Source of the DNA: Pirellulales bacterium
Lineage (GTDB): Bacteria; Planctomycetota; Planctomycetia; Pirellulales; Lacipirellulaceae
Direction of reading: 5' to 3'
Length of the DNA stretch: 64,000 nt
Assembly (NCBI GenBank): GCA_028279215.1
Contig: JANQOF010000064.1
Span: forward strand, 1-64,000
Shown: piece after piece, positions 1-8,266 of the stretch
Position numbering within the stretch: the stretch's first letter is position 1
Layout of the letters: each line of letters opens with the position of its first letter
Translations under genes and position numbers: made by a program
The notes under the pieces: model-generated
The model's input: the letters and a program-made list of their open reading frames with translations, nothing else
What the model was told of the DNA's origin: nothing
The model's database searches: none

Positions 1-217
1 CACTCCGCTTCGGCTACGCCTCAGCTCCGAGAAGTGGCTGGCCTGACGGTGATTCAGAGTTTAACTTAACAACTGGTAGCGTTCGTGGGGGCGGGTCACG
101 CAGGCAGGTGAGAAGATAACAATCGATAGAATCATTCCCGACGACTACCACATCTCCGGGACCGAGAAGCCTGCATTTTGGTCGATCCCTGCAAACCACA
201 TTTGCAGTGCAATCGAA

Positions 218-1186
218 TTGACAGACACATTTGAACGGAATGAATCTGAAATTACCTCTGAGTTGATCATCGCTCCCAATCACATCAAGAACTGGCCGCG
301 AGGGAGTGAGATTCAGGACAATAATCCGAGATTTGGACTCCGACAATCCCTGCGCGATTGGCTGCAGTTTGGTTTTTCACATGGAGATGTCGCAATTCGC
401 GCCAGCAATAACCTGCTGCACGTCCGGATCAATCACACAGAGGACGCAGTCGAAAAAGCACAGCAGGCAGTCAGTTTTGCTTTGAGCTTTGTTTATGGAT
501 GGAGTTGCCATATCGAAGCGAGCACTTGGGCTGCTAGCCAACAGCTGCGAAGGATTTTGCACCCCCATAGTTCCGCTGCTCAAAAACGCTCTTTTCCTTC
601 GCCCGCTGGAATGGCGGATGCTATCGACAGCGAGAAAATGTTGGCATCATGCGCAGAGTTGTTCGTGCAAGAGGAATGCCCCTATATCGCCCATGTATGC
701 GGATGCCTGGAATCGATGAATAGCTCGCTAACTAGTCAAGCAATCCTCGTCTGCGCGGCATTGGAGGCGGTGTTACAATGTCTATCCGCTGACAATCAAG
801 CTGCGGAGGTACCCGCTTCGGAAGATCAAGAAAAACTAATGGCCTATCTAAATCAGATTGAGGCCAGTAAGGCGTTTGTTGACCGGATAACGGGGTTTCT
901 CACGGCGATGGGTTCGGTAAGACCGAAAGATATACTGATTCGGTGGATAGATCGCTCGCTCCTAGAGGTATCCCAAGAGGACTTGCAAGCATGGCAGAAA
1001 GTTCGCCATTGTGTCGCTCACGGCGGTCTGATGACGCTAGACAATGACGCGATTCAGGCGTTGAGTCGCTTAAAGAATTTATTCAATAAATGCGTTTTGC
1101 AAGCGGCGGGCTATGAGGGCAAGTTCATGGATTACGTGACGTGGAGCCATCGCGAATTTCCACTGGCTGATAATAGTAACTTATGA
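218..1186 (+). CDS. HEPN-like protein (hypothetical), possibly 5'-truncated
   Basis: 322-residue protein read from a TTG start. Near the C-terminus residues 263-268 read RHCVAH, matching the R-x4-H signature of HEPN (Apea-like) nuclease-related domains, preceded by a helical region. The N-terminal half is not recognised. The frame is open upstream to about position 80 with protein-like sequence but no ATG, GTG or TTG, so the true start is uncertain and the gene may be a remnant that lost its 5' end. HEPN proteins often act as RNases in defence or toxin systems; no partner antitoxin is seen beside it. The HEPN reading rests on one short motif and is tentative. Confidence 0.6.
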   Translation: MTDTFERNESEITSELIIAPNHIKNWPRGSEIQDNNPRFGLRQSLRDWLQFGFSHGDVAIRASNNLLHVRINHTEDAVEKAQQAVSFALSFVYGWSCHIEASTWAASQQLRRILHPHSSAAQKRSFPSPAGMADAIDSEKMLASCAELFVQEECPYIAHVCGCLESMNSSLTSQAILVCAALEAVLQCLSADNQAAEVPASEDQEKLMAYLNQIEASKAFVDRITGFLTAMGSVRPKDILIRWIDRSLLEVSQEDLQAWQKVRHCVAHGGLMTLDNDAIQALSRLKNLFNKCVLQAAGYEGKFMDYVTWSHREFPLADNSNL

Positions 1187-1499
1187 GTAATTAACAATCT
1201 CCGATCGATGGTAAACTTCCATTACGCGGGATATTCCGCGAGCACGTCCTCGACCAGATTCTGTAAGACCGTAGCGGTATCTAACGGGTCATGTCAGATG
1301 ATTTTCTAAGTCAAAGTGACACCGGAATGTGGCTATTTTCACTTCGAGTTTTAGCGCTCATTGGGCCAAGCCGAGGTGCTCTTTGCTCAAGTGCTTACCT
1401 GCCTCGGACGTAAACTTCGAGGTAGTTTGTCAGAATTGGTCGATGCCGCCCGTTTGCCGAGGCTCATCCGCATCCGTCACCTAGAATGATCATGGCAAT
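1187..1499. other. Intergenic region, no gene seen
   Basis: About 310 bases between the HEPN-like gene and the minus-strand small gene that ends at 1500. A short perfect hairpin (CGCGG/CCGCG, 6-base loop) lies at 1225-1240 and is not followed by a T run. No convincing ORF, promoter or RNA gene was recognised. Confidence 0.4.
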
Positions 1500-1787
1500 C
1501 TAGTATTCACCCGGCACAGGAGTTTGTGTGCCCCGCTCCGCCGCGCGGAGTTCACGTTCGGTGTTGTACGCCTCGTTCATCAAGTTGGCGGCCCGCAGAT
1601 AGTCAGCGCCCGAGAGATACTCGGTGTCGTGCCACGCGCCGGCCGCATCCTTGTAAGCCCTTGTGAGCTTGCCTGCGAAGCGGACCGAGTCCCTTTCGTT
1701 CTTCGGTTCGTTACGAAAGATGGCGATCTTCAGGAGCCCGTCCTTGAGTTCTGCTACAGGTTTATTGTTGGATTTGGTCTGAGTCAT
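1500..1787 (-). CDS. Small plasmid-type protein, paralogue of the one at 14144-14413
   Basis: 95-residue protein with a good ribosome site (AAGGGG, 5 bases before ATG). It shares a clear pattern with the protein at 14144-14413: an N-terminal lysine- and asparagine-rich segment, a strand-rich core with DG-KI-I and N-E-, then WHDTEYLS and a helix LRAANLMNEAY. Small proteins of this style occur on plasmids and integrative elements in planctomycetes and proteobacteria; the strand-then-helix layout recalls PC4/whirly-like single-strand DNA-binding folds, but that is inference. It may be the third gene after the ParB pair, although a 100-base gap and its own ribosome site allow independent expression. 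Confidence 0.7.
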   Translation of the reverse strand: MTQTKSNNKPVAELKDGLLKIAIFRNEPKNERDSVRFAGKLTRAYKDAAGAWHDTEYLSGADYLRAANLMNEAYNTERELRAAERGTQTPVPGEY

Positions 1788-1890
1788 CGTTTCCCCTTCT
1801 TTTGGTTACAGCAGAAACTAGCTAGCTCAATATCCAAGTCAATGTCAAGCAATACTTTCCCGGACACAAAGGAAGACGTCAGGTAGATCG

Positions 1891-2817
1891 TCAGTCAGAG
1901 GACTGGCTAGCAGCGGTGCTAGTGTCGAGCGGAGTCTCGGCAAAGCTTCGTGATTCAACAATCTTCTGAAACTCGGTCATGATCTCTGGGAATTCTCGGG
2001 CCAGGTATCGCACCACCCTGGCGTTATCCAGCAGCTTCTTTAGGTAGCCTACTGAAACTACCAAGTTGAGCATGTTGGTGCCGTAAGATTGCTCAATCTC
2101 TCGAAAGTCACCGCTGAGCGATTCCATCTCCCGTTCCATCCGAGCCATCTCTTGGGGTGTGAGCTCGTCTACTTTCTTCGGCGTGTCGGTGACCAAGAGC
2201 TGGTCCTGTGGCGTGGCCGCCAGTAGGCACTTCGCATACGGGCTGGAGAAATTGTGGGACGCGCACATCAATTCCGCCATTTCTATTTGACGCATCGGTG
2301 TGACCTGCCGCAACTGTTGCAGGCCGTCACGGGTTACCCGTTTGTCGCGCAACAGCTCTACCGCTTCAGGACAGATTCCTTCGAGGAGGTCACGCTTGAG
2401 ACGGACTTTGGAGACATCGATACAGAGAGTTCTGGCAATATCCTCTTCGGAGACTCCGTTCTCGAGCGCTTTGTGGATCATGAAGTGCTCCTGCATCGCC
2501 GAGAGCTGATTGACTTTATGGTTGTAGGTAAAGGCCTCGTCGTCGTCCGAGATCAAACACTCAACCGATTGGACATTGGCGCACTTGAGGATATCTAGTC
2601 GAACATGCCCATCGAGTAACATGTATTGATTGTCCGCATCGGGACAAGGGTAAACAATGATTGGCTCGATGATCCCGATCTCGTGGATCGACGCGGATAT
2701 GCGGCGATACTTGGTGCTCTTGCGGGCTGCTTGTGGGACCTTGCGCATCGGTAGAATGCTATCCACATCAATGGTATGAATTTCCGACTGGCATGCCAGT
2801 TTCACCTTAGCAGTCAT
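1891..2817 (-). CDS. ParB/RepB-like partition protein
   Basis: 308 residues. The N-terminal 100 residues resemble a ParB nuclease-like domain, with an LDGHVRLDILK segment corresponding to the GHRR-type box, followed by an HTH region (residues 120-150, EEDIARTLCIDVSKVRLKR) and a C-terminal part resembling the plasmid RepB partition domain. It begins 3 bases after the stop of the upstream ParB-like gene and has a GAGGAAGG ribosome site, so the two are co-translated downstream of the serine recombinase. Likely role is DNA binding for partition, or for recombinase control, in the mobile island. No ParA partner is visible in the window. Confidence 0.8.
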   Translation of the reverse strand: MTAKVKLACQSEIHTIDVDSILPMRKVPQAARKSTKYRRISASIHEIGIIEPIIVYPCPDADNQYMLLDGHVRLDILKCANVQSVECLISDDDEAFTYNHKVNQLSAMQEHFMIHKALENGVSEEDIARTLCIDVSKVRLKRDLLEGICPEAVELLRDKRVTRDGLQQLRQVTPMRQIEMAELMCASHNFSSPYAKCLLAATPQDQLLVTDTPKKVDELTPQEMARMEREMESLSGDFREIEQSYGTNMLNLVVSVGYLKKLLDNARVVRYLAREFPEIMTEFQKIVESRSFAETPLDTSTAASQSSD

Positions 2818-2819
2818 AA

Positions 2820-3710
2820 CTACCCTTCCTCTGCCGAAAGCTGATCGTTGAGATAAGCTGGTAGAGTGTCGAGCTTCTCTGCCTGCAGCAGGTCCACGAA
2901 ATGCTCATCTCGGAATAGCTGCCTCAGCGCAGAAACGACAAACAGCAATCGCGTCTCGCAGAGTTTAGCTTTCTGAATAACCAATCGCTGCCGAGCCGTC
3001 TCTTCTTCGTAGGTCTGCAGCAGCTTCTTGGAAGATACCCGATCGTTTGCTTTGCACTTCACTCGACCACGCATCTTCTTGCCAGCCGTGCGCCTGGCTT
3101 CGATTAGACGCCGCGCTGTTAAGAGCCGCTTTCCACGCAGGTCGTTCTTCTCGTAAGCTTCCGTGAGAGCCCGCTGCACGTCGTGATCATCAGTGGTAGC
3201 GATGGCGATCGCAGTGTTCATTGGGATCTTCCCCTGCTCGACGGCTGTAAGCAAGCGTTCCTCACCCTTGCGAATCAGCTTGAGGATGCTCCGGATGTAT
3301 TGGACGTCGAGGGCGATCTTCTTCGCGATCTGTTGGAATGAGTAGCCGCGTTCGTGAAGGGATGCAATTTCGCTCATGAGTTCGGCGGAGGAACGCATCC
3401 GGCGGGCGAGGTTCTCGGTCAAGCTCATGAGATAGAGCTCGTGCCGTGTCACCGTAACGATGAGGGCCGGTATCTCAGTCTGCCCGAGCGACTGGTACGC
3501 CTCCAGTCGCCCCTGGCCACATACTAGGTAGTACATTCCGTTTGGCTGCTCTCGATTCTTGGGGGTGACGGTAATCGGCTTCTTGAGGCCTAAAGCCGCA
3601 ATGTTGCTAACGATTTGCTGGAATTTGCGCGTCCCTCGCTGACGCGGATTGACGACCTCGATGTTCTCCAACGGGATCATATGGACTGCCTTATCTTGTC
3701 GGTGTTTCAT
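2820..3710 (-). CDS. ParB-like DNA-binding protein
   Basis: 296 residues. The N-terminal ParB domain shows GQGRLEAYQSLG (box I-like) and TENLARR (box II-like), followed by an HTH region (FQQIAKKIALDVQYIRSILK) and a basic C-terminal half. The start ATG overlaps the recombinase stop by four bases (ATGA, 3707-3710) and has a GAGGTGG ribosome site inside the recombinase gene. Two different ParB-like proteins in a row after a serine recombinase form a compact module; I have seen such triads in other bacterial mobile elements but cannot name this one. Confidence 0.82.
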   Translation of the reverse strand: MKHRQDKAVHMIPLENIEVVNPRQRGTRKFQQIVSNIAALGLKKPITVTPKNREQPNGMYYLVCGQGRLEAYQSLGQTEIPALIVTVTRHELYLMSLTENLARRMRSSAELMSEIASLHERGYSFQQIAKKIALDVQYIRSILKLIRKGEERLLTAVEQGKIPMNTAIAIATTDDHDVQRALTEAYEKNDLRGKRLLTARRLIEARRTAGKKMRGRVKCKANDRVSSKKLLQTYEEETARQRLVIQKAKLCETRLLFVVSALRQLFRDEHFVDLLQAEKLDTLPAYLNDQLSAEEG

Positions 3711-5251
3711 GCTGCCACCTCGATCCGACGCCTCGCCGCTAATGACGCGAAGTAGTCGAGGCTTTCAAATTGGTAGGTATCTAAATAGGCTCCGTTCTCC
3801 TCGCACAGCAGGAGGCGGGGAGTCTGGATGTCCATGATCGGTAGGAGATAGTAGTCAGCCGGGGCGGAGTTGTTTCGATCCATGCGAGCCAGAATCGTAA
3901 TGTCGGGTGCCAATGCAGGATTGAAAGAAGCGTGCCAACGCAGGGAACCACATTGAGTGGTTCGGCAGCGGGAGAGCACTAATGACGCGCTATACTCCTC
4001 GTTAATCATGAGATAGCCAGTTTCGGAATCTTGGGAGACGGAAGCGCCAACGGCGACAAGGCGATTTTGCACGTCGCTAAGCAGGGTGGGCCACTGGTGG
4101 CGTAGCTGGCGATTGATGTCGATATACTCGTAGTTGCGCTCTGGCATGCAGCCAGCTCGTCGGTAGGCCGCGATCAAACTTCCAAAGCGAGATCGAAACG
4201 TGGCGGCGGTGGGCATATAGGCTGCCGCATCGATGGCGGCCGCAGAAATGGTCTCCGCCTGTGACGCAAGACGTTTGAGCATGGCAATCAACTCTTCATC
4301 GCTGTAGCGTCGATTTCGCTCTTGGATGATGCCTCGCGCGATATAGAACAGTTCCTCGCTGACAATCGAAGGGAACGCCCCATCCTTACGGATCCACATC
4401 TCAGGGGCATTCTGCACGTGTTTCTTCTTGAGCTTAAACGACGTGCGATTGTAGACGTTGTTGCCGATGTACTTTTCATTGGTCAGGATCTGCCGGACGG
4501 TGCCACGGTTCCAGGCTCGCCCTAGGTCGGTCTTGATCCCTCGCTCATTGAGGGCATCCGCGATTTCTGCCTCACTTCGGCCAAATTGCACGAACTGGTC
4601 GTACATCCAGCGGACAGTGGCCACCACCTCCTCCGGCCCAGGCACAAGTACGACCCGATCCGTCTGCATGCTCTTTTGTTGGCCACGTAGAAGCTGGCCT
4701 TTTTCCTGACCGTTATGATCGACGAGCATTCGCCGCAACCCGAAACCTGGAGCCCCGCCCTGGCGGTACCCGAGTTCGATCAGTCGGCACTGACCCTGGA
4801 ATACCTTCGCGGAGAGCTCGCGACTGTATTCACCGGCCATCGCACGCTTGACGCTCTTTACGATGATCGAAGTCGGGCGCCCATCGTTTTCGAACTGTTC
4901 CGCGCAGTAGTGTACGGTGATGCCCGCCTGCTTGCAGAGGTATTCGTAGTAGGCGCTCTCGTCAGCGTCCTGAAACCGGCCCCATCGACTGACGTCATAG
5001 ACGAGGATGGCTTTGTAGTCCGCCTTGCCGCAGGTCACGTCGGCAATCAAGCGCGTCAATGAGTTGCGCCCGGCGACGCTCAGCCCACTCTTCCCCTCAT
5101 CGGCATACGTGCGAATGACCTGAAATCCTCGTTTGGCGGCGTAAGCACGGATCGCGTCTTGTTGGTTCGCCGAGGAATACTGCTGGTGTTCGGTCGACAT
5201 GCGAACGTATTGGGCGGCGTAGACCGGCTCTTGTTCTGGAGAGTCAGGCAT
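3707..5251 (-). CDS. Large serine recombinase
   Basis: 514 residues from ATG 5251; a GTG at 5293 would add 14. The resolvase domain shows YVRMSTEHQQYS with the likely nucleophilic Ser in RMS, the DEGKSG segment and DVSRWGRF, then the recombinase domain with GTVRQILTNEKYIGNNVYN. The zinc-ribbon and coiled-coil end common in phage-type large serine integrases is not obvious; instead about 170 residues of unrecognised sequence follow, with a repeat-like alanine-rich part. It should cut and rejoin DNA at short att sites. No flanking direct repeat was found by eye, so whether it moves only its own ParB module or the whole island is open. Confidence 0.88.
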   Translation of the reverse strand: MPDSPEQEPVYAAQYVRMSTEHQQYSSANQQDAIRAYAAKRGFQVIRTYADEGKSGLSVAGRNSLTRLIADVTCGKADYKAILVYDVSRWGRFQDADESAYYEYLCKQAGITVHYCAEQFENDGRPTSIIVKSVKRAMAGEYSRELSAKVFQGQCRLIELGYRQGGAPGFGLRRMLVDHNGQEKGQLLRGQQKSMQTDRVVLVPGPEEVVATVRWMYDQFVQFGRSEAEIADALNERGIKTDLGRAWNRGTVRQILTNEKYIGNNVYNRTSFKLKKKHVQNAPEMWIRKDGAFPSIVSEELFYIARGIIQERNRRYSDEELIAMLKRLASQAETISAAAIDAAAYMPTAATFRSRFGSLIAAYRRAGCMPERNYEYIDINRQLRHQWPTLLSDVQNRLVAVGASVSQDSETGYLMINEEYSASLVLSRCRTTQCGSLRWHASFNPALAPDITILARMDRNNSAPADYYLLPIMDIQTPRLLLCEENGAYLDTYQFESLDYFASLAARRRIEVAA

Positions 5252-5417
5252 TGGATTCGTACGGTTGGTGCTGACCTGCGTCCGGCGGAACACAGTCGTG
5301 GCGGATGGGACGGATTAAGCGGTGGACTTGGAGACATCAAGTACGTGACATTCTGCGCCACGCCAGTTTGATCTCGGCTCGATCTGCGTTTGATTCCGGT
5401 TTGATTGCTGTATTTTT

Positions 5418-5876
5418 TCAAACCGGTTTCAAACCGTAGTAGCCGGTAACGCTTCCATCGATGGCGTCCGCGACTGTCCCCATTCCTTGCTCGCGCAGGC
5501 GGTCACGAAGCCGCTTTGCCACTCCTCGAATGGTTGAAGCATGTCGGTCCGCGCCCCAAACGTCGTCCAATAGGTCGGCGTGGGAGACATAGCGGTTCGG
5601 CGATTTGGCCAACCGCTCAAATAGCCGAAAAAGTAGAGTATTACCGAGGAAACACGACTTCCCCCTCCAAACAATCGACAACGTATCGCGGTCCGCTCGC
5701 GGTGCGCCGTTATCCGGAATGGACCGACTCGATGGCCTGGCGGACGTACGTTCAATGTCCAACACGAAGCTCAAGCCGCTAATGGCTTGCTCAAGCTGCG
5801 CCGTCGACTGAACGTGGGTCGTGACCAAAGTATCCAAGGCTGCTCTGATTTCCTCCTTGTTGCTGAATCGACTCAT
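5418..5876 (-). CDS. Winged-helix (OmpR/PhoB-type) DNA-binding protein
   Basis: 152 residues from ATG 5876. The C-terminal 100 residues read as an OmpR-type winged helix: a hydrophobic strand with GNTLLFRLFERLAKSP, a helix SHADLLDDVWG, the recognition helix STIRGVAKRLRDRL and a final hairpin ending GYYGLKPV. There is no receiver domain. The frame is open a further 110 residues upstream, but that part is proline/serine-rich and unprotein-like, so the shorter start is preferred. It diverges from the 46-residue ORF and sits upstream of the serine recombinase, and could regulate either; this is inference. Confidence 0.7.
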   Translation of the reverse strand: MSRFSNKEEIRAALDTLVTTHVQSTAQLEQAISGLSFVLDIERTSARPSSRSIPDNGAPRADRDTLSIVWRGKSCFLGNTLLFRLFERLAKSPNRYVSHADLLDDVWGADRHASTIRGVAKRLRDRLREQGMGTVADAIDGSVTGYYGLKPV

Positions 5877-6504
5877 GGGAGTTCTCGCAGATAGATCGCC
5901 GGGCCCCAACTCTCCAGCGTAATCAGGAGCAGGCTGAGTAGCGTTCGAACCCCCCGTGTGGAGTATTGGGCTACTCAGGTCAGAGGCGCCCTCCCCCAGG
6001 CGGGAGATGGTCTGACAGCGAACTGATAGGTCCGTCACGTGTTCTGCGGCCGCTGTTTTGCAATTCCAGTTATCGTGTACGAGAAACACACTTGCGCAAC
6101 TTGGCGCATAGAAACTCGCTGAGCGAAGCAATCGGTCTCTGGTACCTCCCCTACCCCATCGCCCGTGGACACTCGTAAGAGGCGAACTATGGCGTAACTG
6201 CAGCATGTCGCGACGAGATCGACCTAAGTACGCAGGTGGATAGAGATCTCAGCGACTGTGAAGTCCATGCACGAAGTCGGCGCAGGCCCCTATTCCGATG
6301 TCGTCGGACAGTTCGTTTTTTCTTGTCTGCGCTCGCCAATCGCGATAACTTCATGTCGTCAAGCAATTCCGCTTGATCGGGCGTAACAACTCGCAAGACG
6401 TACGACCTTTCGGTTGGATGCCACCGAATAAAAGCCCTCGGGTTGAATAAGGTGGGCCATGTCTTGTGGTTGTTAACGTCCAGCCACCAAGGAAGGAATG
6501 ACAC
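5877..6504. other. Gene-poor stretch upstream of a small ORF
   Basis: About 630 bases between divergent genes. Reading frames here lack ribosome sites and recognisable protein sequence. It presumably carries the promoters of the winged-helix gene and of the 46-residue ORF; no clear -35/-10 pair was identified. Confidence 0.35.
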
Positions 6505-6645
6505 ATGGACGAAGAAACTAAATTGGAGATCGATTTTATCAAGAAGCACCCTCGCCTAGCCAATCTCATCACGCTGATGCGGCAACATCAGTACACCCCA
6601 CCGACGGATGTTACTACGTTTCCTGCTGTGGAGGATGAAGAGTAG
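6505..6645 (+). CDS. 46-residue acidic small protein
   Basis: Small ORF starting ATG at 6505 with a strong ribosome site (GGAAGGA, about 7 bases upstream) and ending TAG at 6643-6645. The product is charged and amphipathic: an acidic N-terminus (MDEETKLEID), a helix with KKHPRLANLITLM, then a threonine/proline tail ending VEDEE. Nothing matches a family I know. It lies alone in a gap between two regulators of the island. The ribosome site and lack of a competing gene support translation, but short length keeps confidence moderate. Confidence 0.5.
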   Translation: MDEETKLEIDFIKKHPRLANLITLMRQHQYTPPTDVTTFPAVEDEE

Positions 6646-6756
6646 TCGATCGACCCACGGTCCTTGGTCCGACGCACGTAAGGCATACCGAGGCCTTCCT
6701 GCCAAGCAGATTAAGAATATGTCAACAAGAACCGGGGTCTGTATTAGCGTTGGGCG

Positions 6757-7572
6757 CTAGGAATGCTCCATGCCAAACGCAAAATCGGCGAACCAAGGCG
6801 GCTTATCCACGCTCAGCGCGTTGAGAATCAAATTTTTACTCTTGATAGGGGACATTTCTGTCTCCACTCGATATCTGCGGGTTCCGGGGAGAGTGAGCCA
6901 CTGCTGAGGATCGTAGTGCGTACTGCTGCCCGCCCAAAACGGCAATACGCTGTTCATGATCCACACGCGCAATCCGATGAAGAAGCCCGTGCGTCGGCTC
7001 TTGATAGTTTGGGTACGGAGATACCCAAATCTCACGAGCTCCTGAATGTAACGCTGAATCGACCTTGGGCAGCGGTTCATGATGATGCCAAGCGTAGTCT
7101 TGGTGGTATCCGTAAAACGCCCCCTGCCCGTCCGCGCTACAAGTACCTGCAACAACGCCTTCGATTGCGGCGTTAGACGGTCATCACGAGCCGCCTGCGT
7201 CGCCATCGGTTTGGAAAATTGTTTGCTCGGGCGCGGCGCAGCGCGACAATGGCGGTGTGGTGGGGCCGCCTTATTGTGCTTTGAGTCGATCGCCCTCCTC
7301 CGCCGAGCTTCAAAATCAGATTGGTCAGTCGATTGCTCGTCTCCGGTGATCCATCCTTGCGCGCAGTCACGCCAGTATTGCGGCGTATTGAAGGCAGGCC
7401 GCTCGTAACCAATGGGCTTCCGATTCACCTGAGCTTCGCGTTTGGATCGCATCTGAGCGAACAGCCGATCCTGGTTGGCTTGGGCCTCGGCTGCTCGCGC
7501 TCGCTGCAGCTCCTCAGACGAGCGAATTGGAATAAAGCAACGGCCATGTTGCATTTCATTGTTGTGTTGCAT
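6757..7572 (-). CDS. Helix-turn-helix protein, replication/plasmid type
   Basis: 271 residues if started at ATG 7572; a GTG at 7662 would add 30 residues. The first 110 residues are charged and probably helical (EELQRARAAEAQANQ). Near the middle is a winged-helix-like domain: LTPQSKALLQVLVART, TTLGIIMNRCPRSIQRYIQELVRFGYLRT, resembling HTH domains of plasmid replication and phage-type regulators. The C-terminal 80 residues are not recognised. Its upstream region carries a double hairpin with a T tract and, beyond it, the TGATCA array, a layout expected near a plasmid-like origin. A replication-initiator role is possible but unproven. Confidence 0.65.
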   Translation of the reverse strand: MQHNNEMQHGRCFIPIRSSEELQRARAAEAQANQDRLFAQMRSKREAQVNRKPIGYERPAFNTPQYWRDCAQGWITGDEQSTDQSDFEARRRRAIDSKHNKAAPPHRHCRAAPRPSKQFSKPMATQAARDDRLTPQSKALLQVLVARTGRGRFTDTTKTTLGIIMNRCPRSIQRYIQELVRFGYLRTQTIKSRRTGFFIGLRVWIMNSVLPFWAGSSTHYDPQQWLTLPGTRRYRVETEMSPIKSKNLILNALSVDKPPWFADFAFGMEHS

Positions 7573-7715
7573 GAGTCGTACTGCGTATCCCTCATCAGCG
7601 TGACACTGCGCGAGGCAGTGGCGAACAATGCAGAGGGCAAACAAAACTGTTTGCCGAATCACTTTTTGATTTGCATTGCAGATTGAAGAGCGCTAGACTG
7701 GAGCCATCACGAGAT

Positions 7716-7772
7716 AAGAGCCCCCTGCTCTTCCGATTTCTTCAAAAGCCACCGTTGCAGCGGTGGTTTTTT
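7716..7772 (+). terminator. Double hairpin ending in a T tract (terminator or small RNA end)
   Basis: First hairpin: AAGAGC/GCTCTT with a CCCCT loop near 7716-7732. Second: CCACCG/CGGTGG with a TTGCAG loop at 7749-7766, followed directly by six T (7767-7772). On the plus strand the second is a textbook intrinsic terminator. No plus-strand gene ends here, so it may close a short antisense RNA running away from the HTH gene, whose leader lies on the opposite strand. Confidence 0.6.
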
Positions 7773-7954
7773 GTTGTGGCAGCTTCTTTCGGGGTGACGC
7801 CCTCCTTGGTTAGTTAGTGGTCGTTGAAATCGGATGCAACCGAACGGTTGTTCCAAGAGTTACTACTAGCATGACGGCGATTCGGCCATCATGGGAAGAA
7901 CTGTACCATGATTCATGCACAACATCGAGCGATACCTGAACAACGTGGTCGTAC

Positions 7955-8160
7955 GATCGGTTGATCAGTCTGCGCCAGTGAACCGGGTGATCAACCTTGC
8001 ACAGATGCTTTGCGACCGAGCCTATCAGCCAAAGTCGCCAAGTCCCTGCGCAACCTAGTGTGCGGTCACTGCTGATCACTTCGCAGTCCAGTGACCAATT
8101 GGCTGATCAGTTCAGCGGTCAGTCTGCGTAGCGACCAGCTGTTCACCAATGATCACCATA
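7955..8160. promoter_or_regulatory. Array of TGATCA-centred sites upstream of the KfrA-like gene
   Basis: TGATCA occurs at 7962, 7988, 8073, 8104 and 8150, five times in about 200 bases where well under one is expected by chance. Between them lie related half-sites (GGTCACTG, GTGACCAATT, GCGGTCAGT, GTTCACCAAT). The array ends about 110 bases before the KfrA-like start. KfrA proteins of plasmids bind repeated operators at their own promoters, so an operator array, or an iteron-like origin, is the natural reading. Confidence 0.6.
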
Positions 8161-8266
8161 CGCTGGTGTGAGCAACCGCAAAAACATGTGTGCCTAGCTG
8201 TTGCGCTCGAGAAACTGGTGTAGTAGGGTGGTCAATAGACGTTCAACGATTCTAAAGTGTTCAACA

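Noticed and set aside
5877..6206. N-terminal extension of the winged-helix protein
   Set aside because: The first 110 residues of the open frame are low in complexity and lack a ribosome site; ATG 5876 fits the domain.
7810..8079. Minus-strand 89-residue frame upstream of the KfrA-like gene
   Set aside because: It runs through the TGATCA array, lacks a ribosome site and is not protein-like.
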